Of a stretch of DNA of 64,000 nt, positions 29,201-37,707 are shown one piece after another. Location: positions 1 to 64,000 of the forward strand of contig NZ_KZ984448.1 in assembly GCF_003569915.1 (NCBI RefSeq), given 5' to 3'. Origin of the DNA: Comamonas testosteroni (GTDB taxonomy: Bacteria > Pseudomonadota > Gammaproteobacteria > Burkholderiales > Burkholderiaceae_C). Numbering within the stretch: the stretch's first letter is position 1; each line of letters begins with the position of its first letter. The notes beneath the pieces are model-generated. The model did not search any database. It saw only the letters and a program-made list of their open reading frames with translations, and had not been told where the DNA came from. Both the position numbers and the translations under genes were made by a program.

Positions 29201-29845
29201 TTAAGGTTTCTGGTCCGCAGCACGCTCACTGACGGCATCGCCATACAGCAGCCACAGCGCATGTTTGCGCACATCGGCAGGCCAGTCGGCCAGCAGCTTG
29301 GCCAGGCGTTCGCGGTCATGCGCAAACAGCGCGCGGCTGGCTTCCTCGAACCCAGGAAGGTCTCCGCCCATGGTCTGCAGAAAGAGGTAGCTACGCTCAC
29401 TGGCCTGGCGCAGCCAGTCTTGATCGCTATGGGCCTTGCGAGCCTGCTCCACCAGCTTGCGCAGTGCCACGGACGCACCACCGGGCTGCGCTGCAAGCCA
29501 CTCCCAATGGCGCGGCAGCAGGGTGACTTCTCTGGCCACCACGCCCAGTTTGGGCCTGCCTCGACCGCGCGCTGCGCCTGCGGCTGACTCCGTGGTCTGC
29601 GCATTCGAAAGAGGCTTTGCCGTGGAGGCGAAGGCGGCGGGGTATTGGTCTTCCAGTCGCGCCAGCATCTGCGCTTCGCTGCCCTGGGTATTGATGTCGA
29701 TGCAGCGTCCGGTGCTGTTGTCAAAGACCAGTGCCGCGTCAGCGCCGGACTCAAGACCCTGCAGTGCGCAGGCCGCTTGGGCCAGGGTGCCCGTGCAAAC
29801 CAGGCGCGAGCCTGAAAAGCAGCTGAATGATGGTGTCTGTGTCAC
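29201..29845 (-). CDS. DUF2239 family protein
   Basis: A 214-residue protein with GTG start and GAGG upstream. It matches my recollection of DUF2239: a short N-terminal domain (VFDNSTGRCIDINTQGS), then the conserved RGRPKLGVVAREVTLLPRHWEWL and GGASVALRKLVEQAR, which reads like a small helical DNA- or protein-binding unit. Function unknown. Its promoter overlaps a perfect 13-bp inverted repeat, so expression is probably controlled by a dimeric repressor. Confidence 0.82.
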   Translation of the reverse strand: MTQTPSFSCFSGSRLVCTGTLAQAACALQGLESGADAALVFDNSTGRCIDINTQGSEAQMLARLEDQYPAAFASTAKPLSNAQTTESAAGAARGRGRPKLGVVAREVTLLPRHWEWLAAQPGGASVALRKLVEQARKAHSDQDWLRQASERSYLFLQTMGGDLPGFEEASRALFAHDRERLAKLLADWPADVRKHALWLLYGDAVSERAADQKP

Positions 29846-29865
29846 GATGAACCTCTATGTTTTTT

Positions 29866-29909
29866 ATTATATTACCCGGATAATATTTCATTAATTTTAT
29901 CCGGGTAAT
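29866..29909 (-). promoter_or_regulatory. Promoter with inverted-repeat operator for the DUF2239 gene
   Basis: ATTACCCGGATAA (29871-29883) and TTATCCGGGTAAT (29897-29909) are exact inverted repeats separated by 13 bases; each arm is itself nearly palindromic. On the minus strand TATAAT (29866-29871) gives a -10 box beside the left arm. This arrangement suggests a TetR/MarR-like repressor blocking the promoter; no regulator gene is adjacent. Confidence 0.65.
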
Positions 29910-29913
29910 TATT

Positions 29914-30058
29914 GAATGTGTGATGTGGCCATTTGTTGTTGAGGGGCCGCAGCAGCCTTGGTGGAGCCAGAGCTGTTCTGGGTCTGCACAATGACCATGC
30001 CGACCACGATCAGCGCCACACCGGCGATGCGGGCCAAGGCCACGGTCTTGACTGGCAT
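29914..30058 (-). pseudogene. C-terminal remnant of a DMT/SMR-type drug transporter
   Basis: The minus strand encodes VKTVALARIAGVALIVVGMVIVQTQ followed by a short polar tail, which looks like the last helix of a small multidrug-resistance/drug-metabolite transporter. The upstream codons give no transporter sequence, so only the end of the gene remains. Confidence 0.5.
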
Positions 30059-30205
30059 GCCTTGCTGGTCGAGTGCCATGTCACGCGCGCAGCACTGCGG
30101 CTGCACAAAAACCAGCCCGCCATCAGCCATGCGCTGGCTGCGGCAATGTATCTGGCAATGCTGCCAGACGAACAAGGGCTGAGTCACGCAGGCAAGAGCG
30201 CTGGC
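30059..30205 (+). pseudogene. N-terminal remnant of a LysR-type regulator
   Basis: The plus strand encodes VTRAALRLHKNQPAISHALA, a close match to the LysR helix-turn-helix, then decays (LAMLPDEQGLSH...) and has no start or effector domain. It abuts the transporter remnant, so a regulator-transporter pair seems to have been deleted down to a scar. Confidence 0.55.
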
Positions 30206-30217
30206 ACAGTCCCTGTT

Positions 30218-31351
30218 TCAAAGCCGCAGCGCATTGGCATAGCCCGTCATTTCCAGATAGCCGCGGCCCACGCGTCGGCTGCTGCCATCTGCGGCCATTC
30301 GGCGCAACTCGCTCAGACCTTCCCAGTAGATGGCGCCTGTGCTGGCGCGGCTGTCCAGTTCTTGGTCATCCACCAGGGCATGCACCTCATAGCGGCCAGC
30401 CGGTGTCTGCACCTGCCAGGCGACCGGGTAGCGAGTCTGGCTGTGCGGGCTGACCCACCAGCGCAGTGGTGCAAAGTGCACATCGCTGGCTCCAAAAATC
30501 TGCGCCTTCTGCCCCGGTGCGCGAAAGGATCCTCCAGCCCAGAGCGCGCTTGCATCCTTGCGCCGCAGATGAAAGGCGGTGAGGGCGCTGCCATCATCGA
30601 GATTCATGCCAATCCAGTCCCAGCCCTGCGCCTCTTTATGCATCAGCGCCGTGCTGCATTCATGGTCCAGCCAGGCACGGTTGTTGGCACCGGCATCAAC
30701 TGCCATGCGCTTGCCATTGACGGTGATGCTGCCGCTGACTTTGAGCTGCGGCTGGCTGTAGTAATAGCTGGCTTGCTCCGTTTCCGGTCCTTTGCGTGAA
30801 AGCCCGTTCAAGCCCTGAAGAAGAATAGGCTGAGTGCTATCAAATTCAAGATCAAGCGTGAAATCCTTGGCGCTCAGCAAGGCGTGATAGTGGCTCGCTT
30901 GAGCGGCATCTTTTCCGGGTACAGGGCTGCGTTTGAGTGACCACCGATTGATGTGCACATCGGTATCCAGCTCGCTGGCCTCTGCAAGGCCCAGGCCGGC
31001 CCGCGCCATGCTTTGGTCATGCAGCAGCTTGCGGCCCTGAACATCGCACAAGGCGGTGTGCGCAAAGATCAACTGCTTGGCGGCCAGTGGTGATTGCAAC
31101 GACTGCGCTGCCTCCACGCGCGAGCGGAAAAATGTCAGCTGAAAACCCCATAGCCTGCCGCCCGCTTGCACATGGCCGGTGATGTACCACCACTCGGTCT
31201 GCAGATCAGGATGGCTGCCAAAGTCATGCGGAAACTGCAGTGTCTTGACGGGCAGCGCATAAGCACGGGCCGCAGGCCAGGCGAGGCCGCTGGCTGCGGC
31301 GAATGCAAGCCATTGCCGGCGTGAGAGCCCTGAGGCCGGAGATTCAGACAT
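30218..31351 (-). CDS. Lipocalin-like (CrtC/AttH-type) secreted protein with Tat signal
   Basis: A 377-residue protein with a twin-arginine signal (SRRQWLAFAAASGLAW, cleavage near ARAYA). The mature part has the AttH/hydroxyneurosporene-synthase-like pattern: HPDLQTEWWYITGHV, QLTFFRSRV, then NRAWLDHECSTALMHKEAQGWDWIGMNLDDG. Members accompany LolD/FtsX-type ABC systems. It follows the FtsX gene; the start at 31351 leaves 22 bases between them, and an upstream ATG at 31405 would overlap. One dispersed-repeat copy (30800-30846) is translated in frame here. Real carotenoid chemistry is not implied. Confidence 0.85.
   Translation of the reverse strand: MSESPASGLSRRQWLAFAAASGLAWPAARAYALPVKTLQFPHDFGSHPDLQTEWWYITGHVQAGGRLWGFQLTFFRSRVEAAQSLQSPLAAKQLIFAHTALCDVQGRKLLHDQSMARAGLGLAEASELDTDVHINRWSLKRSPVPGKDAAQASHYHALLSAKDFTLDLEFDSTQPILLQGLNGLSRKGPETEQASYYYSQPQLKVSGSITVNGKRMAVDAGANNRAWLDHECSTALMHKEAQGWDWIGMNLDDGSALTAFHLRRKDASALWAGGSFRAPGQKAQIFGASDVHFAPLRWWVSPHSQTRYPVAWQVQTPAGRYEVHALVDDQELDSRASTGAIYWEGLSELRRMAADGSSRRVGRGYLEMTGYANALRL
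30800..30846 (-). repeat. GATAGC dispersed repeat, copy J, inside the lipocalin-like gene
   Basis: The minus strand reads AATTTGATAGCACTCAGCC, then TTCAGGGCTTGAACGGGCTTTC, matching copy A in order and spacing. It is read in frame as FDSTQPILLQGLNGL. Confidence 0.5.
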
Positions 31352-31373
31352 TGTTTTGTATTGCCTCACAGCG

Positions 31374-34007
31374 TCACCAGTCCTCTTTGACGGCCAGAAC
31401 CGCATCCGCGCTGGCTGCCTTGCGCCCGGCCAGCCAGGCCGTGATGACCCCAGCGAGCACCACGGCAGCGGCCAGACTCAACAGACGCAGCGCGGGCAGG
31501 CGCAGTTCCATGGTCCAGTGAAAGCTTTGCGGGTTGACCACATGCACCAGAATCACCGCCACGCCCAGACCCAGCAGCGTGCCTGCCATTGCGCCAAGCC
31601 CCGTCCACGCCAGACCTTCTGCAGCCACCACGGTGAGCACATTGCGGCGCGTCAGGCCCAAGTGGGCCAGCAAGCCAAACTCTTTGCGTCGCGCCAGTAC
31701 CTGGGCGCTAAAGCTGGCGGCAATACCAAACAGGCCAATCGCAATGGCAACAGCCTGCAGCCAGTACGTCACAGCAAAGCTGCGATCAAAAATGCGCAAG
31801 GAGCGTTCACGCAAAGCGGTGCTGCTGACAAATTCCAGTGCAGGCGCAGACGGGTTTGAGCCCGCAATGGCTTGCTCAATCGCGGCGTGCAGATCGGCGC
31901 CCGCATCAGCTTTGGGCCAGATGGCGATTTCGCTGATCTGTGCATTGCCACCCAGCGCCAGATAGTCCTGCCAGTCCAGCGCAATCGCACCAAACTGCCG
32001 CACATAGTCGCGCCAGATGCTTGCTATATAAAATGTAGCTACATGCCTATTTGAATCATGGACTTGAGGGCTAAAAGCCTTTGAAAGCAGAGGCCAGGCG
32101 TCGCCGGGCTGGAGTCCATAGAGCTGGGCCACGGCCTCGCTGATATGCACGGGAATGCCCTGGCCTGTGCTGATGGGGCCGCTGACCCATGGCAGTTGCT
32201 GCGCAGCATCGCCCTTGAGCGGGCGCACCAAAATGCTGATCGCAGGTCGCTCAGGGCTGAGCACCAACTGGCTGCTGCGCATGGCCTGGGCGCGTTCAAT
32301 ACCGGGCAGTTGGGCAATGCGCGGTGCGGCATCGGCGGGCAGCAGCGCAGCATCGGCGCGGCTGGAGCCGCCTGCCGCACGTACATACAGGGGCGCGGGC
32401 AGCACGGCATCCAGCCACTCCATCATGCTGCCGCGAAAGCTGGTGACCATGACCGTCAGCGCCACGGCCAGACTCAGGCTGGCAACCACGCCGCCCACGG
32501 CCACGGTGGTGGAGCGGCGCATGCGGCGGGCACGCTCCAGCGCCAGCATGGATAGTGGTTGCTGCGATAGCCCCGCAGGCATCAGCCCCAGCACCGCACC
32601 CAGCAACCAGGGCAGGGCGGCCATGCCGCCAAGCAGCAGCAAGCCCACTGCGATATAGGCGGCGAGCGGAATGCCAGCGACCGGCGGCATAAAAGCCAGA
32701 GCAACGCTGGCAGCAAGCAGTACCAGTGCAGGCCATGCGCGCGGTGCCGCTTCATGCGTGCTGCCCAGACCTTTGAGCGTGGCCGCTGGTGGCAAGTCCA
32801 TGGCTGAGCGCGCAGGCCACCATGCGCCAGCAAGGGTGGCTGCTACGCCCAGCAAACCAAAGGTCAGCGCGGCCCAGGGGCTCCATTGCAGCGCAGGCTG
32901 CACGCCCGCGAAAAATCCGCCTCCCAGATCGCCTCCCAGCATCTGCAATGCCAGCCAGGCTAGGACGCTGCCCAGCGCAATGCCTGCCATGCTGCCAATC
33001 AGCCCCAGTGCCAGAGCCTCAAGCAGCACCAATGCCATGCGCTGGCGCGGTGTGGCACCCAGCACTGCAAGCAGCGCAAACTGCGGCGCGCGCTGCGCCA
33101 CGCTGAGTGCGAGCACGGAAAACACCAGAAAAGCCCCCGTGAACAAGGCCACCAGCGCCAGCACCGTGAGGTTGACGCGGTAGGCGCGCGACATCTCGCC
33201 CACGCGCTGCTGATCGTCGCTGGGTTGCTGAATCAGCATCTGGCTCTGCCATGCGGGCAATTGATGCAAATCCTTGACCACCTGACTGCGTGCAGTGCTG
33301 TCGGCCAGCAGCACATCGATGCGGTCAAGGCGATCAAAGCGCTGCAGCTTTTCCTGCAGCGCTGCAATATCCATGACGGCGATTGGCGCGCCTGCCGCAG
33401 TCACTGTGCCTGCTATGCGAAGCTGCTGCAGCTGACCGTTGAGCAGCCATTGCATGCGGGCGTTGATGGCTTGCTCGGGGCTCAGATGCAGAGCCTGCAG
33501 CGCAGCGGCGTTGAGGAATACAGCGTCCGGCGCAAACAGGTCAAGCCGGTTGCCGCCTTCAAACAAGCGTGGCATCAGCGCGGGTGCCACGGGCGCAAGC
33601 TTGATGGCATCGCTGCCCACCACCCGCAGCGTTGTACCTTGCGCTGCGCCTTGGGTGATGCGTGCACCGGCGTCGCCAGATGCTGTGTCCTTGCCGGGCA
33701 GCAGCACCGTGGTTTCTATCCAGGGCACTGCTGTTGCGATGCCTTGTGTCTGCGCCACTTGTGGATAAAGCGCCAGCGGCAGACCGCCTTGCATGGCGCT
33801 CAGCTGAAGGTCAGGCTGTCCGTTGACGCTGCGCACGGCGCGTGAGAACTCATCGAGCGCTGACTGGTTGATCACATGCACGGCAAAGCCCAGTGCCACG
33901 CCCAGCATGATGGCGACCAGCGCAGTAGCGGTGCGCCAGGGGTGCTGGCGCAGCTCCTGCCAGGAAAAGCTGGTGAGCAGCAGAAAAAGCGTGGGACGGT
34001 TGATCAC
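31374..34007 (-). CDS. ABC transporter permease, FtsX-like, two-domain
   Basis: An 877-residue permease with GTG start. It has two FtsX/MacB-type units: an N-terminal helix (TALVAIMLGVALGFAVHVI) and large periplasmic domain, three central helices (VLALVALFTGAFLVFSVLALSV...), a second TM pair, a second periplasmic domain (about 480-730) and a last three-helix unit near the C-terminus. Such permeases work with LolD-like ATPases on lipids or lipoproteins. The matching ATPase lies 3.7 kb away behind a cobalamin cassette. A dispersed-repeat copy adds about 16 residues in the second periplasmic domain. Confidence 0.88.
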   Translation of the reverse strand: MINRPTLFLLLTSFSWQELRQHPWRTATALVAIMLGVALGFAVHVINQSALDEFSRAVRSVNGQPDLQLSAMQGGLPLALYPQVAQTQGIATAVPWIETTVLLPGKDTASGDAGARITQGAAQGTTLRVVGSDAIKLAPVAPALMPRLFEGGNRLDLFAPDAVFLNAAALQALHLSPEQAINARMQWLLNGQLQQLRIAGTVTAAGAPIAVMDIAALQEKLQRFDRLDRIDVLLADSTARSQVVKDLHQLPAWQSQMLIQQPSDDQQRVGEMSRAYRVNLTVLALVALFTGAFLVFSVLALSVAQRAPQFALLAVLGATPRQRMALVLLEALALGLIGSMAGIALGSVLAWLALQMLGGDLGGGFFAGVQPALQWSPWAALTFGLLGVAATLAGAWWPARSAMDLPPAATLKGLGSTHEAAPRAWPALVLLAASVALAFMPPVAGIPLAAYIAVGLLLLGGMAALPWLLGAVLGLMPAGLSQQPLSMLALERARRMRRSTTVAVGGVVASLSLAVALTVMVTSFRGSMMEWLDAVLPAPLYVRAAGGSSRADAALLPADAAPRIAQLPGIERAQAMRSSQLVLSPERPAISILVRPLKGDAAQQLPWVSGPISTGQGIPVHISEAVAQLYGLQPGDAWPLLSKAFSPQVHDSNRHVATFYIASIWRDYVRQFGAIALDWQDYLALGGNAQISEIAIWPKADAGADLHAAIEQAIAGSNPSAPALEFVSSTALRERSLRIFDRSFAVTYWLQAVAIAIGLFGIAASFSAQVLARRKEFGLLAHLGLTRRNVLTVVAAEGLAWTGLGAMAGTLLGLGVAVILVHVVNPQSFHWTMELRLPALRLLSLAAAVVLAGVITAWLAGRKAASADAVLAVKEDW
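32030..32079 (+). repeat. GATAGC/GGACTTGA dispersed repeat, copy F, inside the FtsX gene
   Basis: AAATGTAGCTACATGCC, then GAATCATGGACTTGAGGG and CTAAAAGCC. The gene runs antisense and reads it as FSPQVHDSNRHVATF without a stop. Confidence 0.7.
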
Positions 34008-34074
34008 GGGTTCAGAAGACAGCGGAAGACGGCCAGCGCAAGGCGCGAGAAAGCACAGCCGCTAAAATACCGTG

Positions 34075-34335
34075 TTTTGGTGCTCGCGGCGTTGTTCTGA
34101 CGCAGCGGTTAAACGGGAAACATGGAGGTCAGCCCCTTGCGGTGACTAAGCATGTACTGCCCCCGCAACAGTGAGTGCACAGGTGAAGAACCAGACTGTC
34201 CAACCGCCACTGAAGCGCAGCGCGCTTTGGGAAGGCCGGGCAGTGAGTGCACGAGTCTGGATACCGGCCAAATATGCCCAGGGCTGCCTCAGCGCCTGGT
34301 TCGGGATGCACCCGGCGGGGACGCCGGTGCCCACT
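34075..34335 (+). promoter_or_regulatory. Cobalamin (B12) riboswitch
   Basis: Aptamer blocks in order: TTTTGGTGCTCGCG, TTAAACGGGAA, GCCCCCGCAAC (the B12-box core), a CCACTG segment, TTTGGGAAGGCCGGGC and CTGGATACCGGCC ending at 34269. A downstream hairpin (GCAC-C-CGGC at 34308-34316 with GCCGGTGC at 34323-34330) lies 20 bases before the btuB start and can act as the expression platform. Adenosyl- or methylcobalamin binding is expected to shut off the cassette. TAAAAT at 34063-34068 is a possible -10. Confidence 0.92.
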
Positions 34336-34349
34336 GTTTGAGCTTTCCT

Positions 34350-36272
34350 ATGTATTCTTCTCATTCCTCTATTGCGCCCGGCGCGCGCGTTGCGCTGCCC
34401 GCGGCCCGTGTCTTCCCTCTGAACTGGATGGCCGCTGCGGCGCTTTGTGCCTGTGCGCTGACGGCGCAGGCGCAGACCGAGACCCGCATGGCCGAAACTG
34501 TGGTGACGGCGACGCGCACGGAAACACCGCTGGACGAAACACTGGCCGACGTTCGTGTCGTGACGCAGGAGCAAATTGCCAATTCTGCGGGGCGCTCTCT
34601 GGCCGAGGTGCTGCAGCGCTTTGCAGGCGCGCAAATTTCCAGCAATGGTGGCCGCGGCAATACCCAGAGTGTCTACATCCGTGGCAGCAAGCAGGTAATT
34701 TTGTTGATCGACGGCGTCCGCTATGGCTCGGCCACCATGGGCGTGCCCACGCTGGAGTCTTTGCCGCTGGAAGCCATCGAACGCATTGAAGTCGTGCATG
34801 GCCCGGCTTCTGCGCTGTACGGCAGCGATGCGATTGGTGGCGTGATCCAGATATTCACCAAGCAGGGCAAGGGCGTGGCACAGGCCTTTGCACCCCATGC
34901 CTCCGTGACCCTGGGCAGCGCTGGCTATAAAAAGGCCGATGGCGGCTTTGCCGGTTCGCAGCAGGGCTGGAACTACAGCCTGAATCTGGCTCGCGTGGTG
35001 GACCCCGGTTTTTCATCCACGAATTCCAAGGCTGGTTTTAATCGCCCGGATGCGGACAAACTGAACCAGACTTCGGTAACGGCTGCGCTCGGCTACGCTT
35101 TCAATGACAACTGGCGTGTGGATGCCAATCTCATGCAGTCGCAAAGCCGCGCTGAATTTGACCAGGGCTATGTCTCCATGCCCGACTGGAGCATGCCTTC
35201 GGTGGATGGCTCCTATAACGACTTGAAGGCCGCAAGCAGCCAGGTCAAGCTGACGGGTAAGCTGGCCTCGAACTGGAAGAGCAGCTTGAGCGTGGGCCAG
35301 TCGGACGACAAGCAGCGCAGCCATCACCAGATCATTGGCAGCACGCAGCGCTATCAGGATCTGTATCAGACCCAGCAGACTGAATACAAATGGGGCAATG
35401 AGATCAAGACATCGCTGGGCATGGTGATTGCTGGTGTCGAGCGACTGGAGCAGAAGATCAAGTCTTCGTCCGAATACGACAAGACAGAGCGCTCCACCAA
35501 TTCGGCCTATGCCGGGCTCAATGGCAGCAAGGGCGCGCATTCCTGGCAGGTCAATCTGCGCCGCGATGACAACTCGCAATTCGGCGGCTACAACACCTGG
35601 GGTGTGGCCTATGGCTATGAGCTGCTGCCCGGTCTGCGCGCTCATGCCTCGCGTGCCAGCAGTCTGAAGGCTCCAACCTTCAACGATCTGTACTACCCCT
35701 ACTCTGGCAATCCGAATCTGCGCCCCGAAAGTGCCAAGGGTAATGAGCTGGGTCTGGACTGGACGGCGGGTGTGCACAGCGTCAAGCTCACGCGCTTCGA
35801 TAACAAGGTGAGCAACTTGATCTCCTGGGCTGATGACGGCACGGGCATGTGGTATCCCTTCAATATCGACAGCGCGAGACTGAAGGGCTGGTCGCTGGGT
35901 TATGGCGTATCGGTGCAGGGCTGGAACCTGGCCGCGCGCTACGAGCATCTCGATGCATTTGATGGCAAGACAGGTGCCCGCATGACGGACCGCCTGCCTG
36001 AGCATCAGGCCACCCTATCGCTGGACAAGCGTATCGGTGTTTGGAAATTTGGCGCCAGCGCACTGTACGCGGGCAAGCGCACGGACAGCCGTGGTGCGGT
36101 CAAGCTTGGCGGCTACACCACGATGGACTTGTATGCCGAGTACCAACTGGCACCGCAGTGGTCGGTTCAGGCGCGTGTGACCAATCTGGCAGACAAGAGC
36201 TATGAAACCGCATACGGCTATAACCAGCGTGGCCGCTCAGGGTTTGTGACCCTGAAGTGGACCGGTCGCTGA
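34350..36272 (+). CDS. btuB: TonB-dependent vitamin B12 receptor BtuB
   Basis: A 640-residue outer-membrane receptor. An Ala-rich signal region ends near AQAQ, then TonB box ETVVTATRT, a plug domain (VRVVTQEQIANSAGRSLAEVLQRFAGAQISSNGGRG..., with IERIEVVHGPASALYGSDAIGGVI) and a 22-strand barrel ending in GRSGFVTLKWTGR with an aromatic strand near the end. The start at 34350 comes directly after the riboswitch. Position and domain pattern identify the substrate as a corrinoid. Confidence 0.93.
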   Translation: MYSSHSSIAPGARVALPAARVFPLNWMAAAALCACALTAQAQTETRMAETVVTATRTETPLDETLADVRVVTQEQIANSAGRSLAEVLQRFAGAQISSNGGRGNTQSVYIRGSKQVILLIDGVRYGSATMGVPTLESLPLEAIERIEVVHGPASALYGSDAIGGVIQIFTKQGKGVAQAFAPHASVTLGSAGYKKADGGFAGSQQGWNYSLNLARVVDPGFSSTNSKAGFNRPDADKLNQTSVTAALGYAFNDNWRVDANLMQSQSRAEFDQGYVSMPDWSMPSVDGSYNDLKAASSQVKLTGKLASNWKSSLSVGQSDDKQRSHHQIIGSTQRYQDLYQTQQTEYKWGNEIKTSLGMVIAGVERLEQKIKSSSEYDKTERSTNSAYAGLNGSKGAHSWQVNLRRDDNSQFGGYNTWGVAYGYELLPGLRAHASRASSLKAPTFNDLYYPYSGNPNLRPESAKGNELGLDWTAGVHSVKLTRFDNKVSNLISWADDGTGMWYPFNIDSARLKGWSLGYGVSVQGWNLAARYEHLDAFDGKTGARMTDRLPEHQATLSLDKRIGVWKFGASALYAGKRTDSRGAVKLGGYTTMDLYAEYQLAPQWSVQARVTNLADKSYETAYGYNQRGRSGFVTLKWTGR

Positions 36273-36274
36273 GC

Positions 36275-37156
36275 ATGTCGGCCGTGATGCGCGGGGCCGG
36301 CTGGTGCATGCGTTTTGGGGCCGCAGCTTTGTTGGCGCTGGCCATGCCTGCAGCTCAAGCAGGCAAGGGGCAGACTCTTGCGCCCCAGCGCATCATCTCG
36401 CTGCTGCCCTCCGCAACGGAAACCATCTGCGCACTCGGTGCCTGTGATCGTCTGGTTGGTGTGGACGAGTTTTCGCTCGACCCGCCACAGGTGCGCAACC
36501 TGCCGCAGCTGGGCAAGACCTGGCAGCCCGATGTCGAGCGCATTGTGGCGCTTAAGCCTGATCTGGTGCTGGTAGGACAAGTGGCCGGCGTGATTGCGCG
36601 TCTGCAGGCGGCAAGGATTCCCTATCTGGTGGCGGACGCCACCACGGTTGAGCAGGTGCATGCTGTGATGCTCAAGATGGATGCGGCGCTCAAGACTGGG
36701 CGTGCTGCAGCCGTCTGGCAGCAGATGCAAGCGCGTGTGGATGCAGTGGCAGCAGCGGTCAAAGTGAGCAATGCTGGCGCTGAGCCTCGCGTCTACCTGG
36801 AAGTCGATGCCGCCATGTATGCCGCAGGCCCGCGCTCTTTCATGGGGCAGTTGCTTGCGCGGCTGGGGGTGAGCAATATTGCGCCCGAAACGGGTAACCA
36901 GTTCATGCGTCTGTCGCCCGAGTATGTGCTGCGCGCAGACCCTGATCTGATCATTCTTGCGCATCATGGCAGCAGCCCGCGCAAGATTGAAGACCGGCCC
37001 GGCTGGCAGCATATGCGTGCCATGCAGCCCGATCAACGTGAGCGTCGCGTCTGTCAGTTGACGGAAGATGAAAGCCGTACGGTGACCCGCCCAGGACCGC
37101 GTCTGGATGAGGCCGTTGCCATCTTTGCCGCATGTCTGCAGCGGCTCCATTCCTGA
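36275..37156 (+). CDS. btuF: Cobalamin-binding periplasmic protein (BtuF-like)
   Basis: A 293-residue protein with signal peptide (CMRFGAAALLALAMPAAQA) and the helical-backbone metal-receptor fold: RIISLLPSATETICALGACDRLVGVDEFS, VERIVALKPDLVLVG, VYLEVDAAMYAAGPRSFMGQLL and a C-terminal PGPRLDEAVAIFA. This is the BtuF pattern. The ATG at 36275 follows the btuB stop by two bases; an in-frame GTG at 36257 would overlap it. No BtuC/BtuD genes adjoin it, so the partner ABC proteins must be elsewhere. Confidence 0.88.
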   Translation: MSAVMRGAGWCMRFGAAALLALAMPAAQAGKGQTLAPQRIISLLPSATETICALGACDRLVGVDEFSLDPPQVRNLPQLGKTWQPDVERIVALKPDLVLVGQVAGVIARLQAARIPYLVADATTVEQVHAVMLKMDAALKTGRAAAVWQQMQARVDAVAAAVKVSNAGAEPRVYLEVDAAMYAAGPRSFMGQLLARLGVSNIAPETGNQFMRLSPEYVLRADPDLIILAHHGSSPRKIEDRPGWQHMRAMQPDQRERRVCQLTEDESRTVTRPGPRLDEAVAIFAACLQRLHS

Positions 37157-37167
37157 TTGCTCAAGCC

Positions 37168-37707
37168 ATGAAACTCAGCAAAAACTTTGATGAGGTCTGC
37201 TACCCGTTTATCTGCGAGACCTCGTATCTCTGCGACTTCGAGGTGACGACTGATGAGCTGTGTGCCTTGATTGGTGCTGCACTTGAGGCCACGCCAGCCG
37301 AGTTTGCAGACTTGCGCACTGACCTGGACCGCATCCAGCCACTGGCTTTTCATATCAATGGTTCGATTCGCGGCAAGCTGGCGGTGGATGAAAGTGATCT
37401 GCTATGGCTTGTGCAGCGCCTGGCTTATTACCGTGAGCAAGCTGGTGAGCGCTTTCATGCCTTTGTTTTGCCACGTGGCGCAGCGCCAGTGCCGCAGCTG
37501 CATCAGGCGCGTTCGGCGGCCAAGAAGGCGATTCGCTGCATGGTCAGAGTCGAGCAGGAAGGGCGCGAAGTTCCCGATATTCTGCCGCGCATGTGCAATG
37601 TGCTGTGCAATCTGTTCTTCGCGATGACGCTCACCGTCAACCAGCGCCGTGGCGTGGTGGAAGTGCCGTTTGTCAGCAAGAGCTACAAGGTGCGTGACCC
37701 TGCTTGA
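37168..37707 (+). CDS. Divergent PduO-like ATP:cob(I)alamin adenosyltransferase
   Basis: A 179-residue protein that lines up with the PduO family over its helical core: TTDELCALIGAALE, DLRTDLDRIQPLAFHINGSI, AFVLPRGAAPVPQLHQARSAAKKA and LPRMCNVLCNLFFAMTL, against the family's VDELN, FILPGG, H-A-R-x-x-x-R-R-A-E-R and L-N-R-L-S-D-L-L. The N-terminal phosphate-binding TKTGDxGxT segment is missing and RRAER has become AKKAIR. Position in a B12-riboswitch cassette supports corrinoid chemistry or binding. Its 3' end overlaps the convergent ATPase gene by 25 bases. A start at 37132 inside btuF is possible. Confidence 0.65.
   Translation: MKLSKNFDEVCYPFICETSYLCDFEVTTDELCALIGAALEATPAEFADLRTDLDRIQPLAFHINGSIRGKLAVDESDLLWLVQRLAYYREQAGERFHAFVLPRGAAPVPQLHQARSAAKKAIRCMVRVEQEGREVPDILPRMCNVLCNLFFAMTLTVNQRRGVVEVPFVSKSYKVRDPA

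Noticed and set aside
27977-29587. 536-codon plus-strand frame across the hydrolase-GNAT and DUF2239 genes
   Set aside because: It is the antisense shadow of two genes with clear motifs and spans their junction, so it is a product of GC-rich codon bias.
36275-37156. BtuF-like gene as a siderophore-binding protein
   Set aside because: Its place in a B12-riboswitch operon directly after btuB, and the BtuF-like sequence pattern, favour cobalamin.
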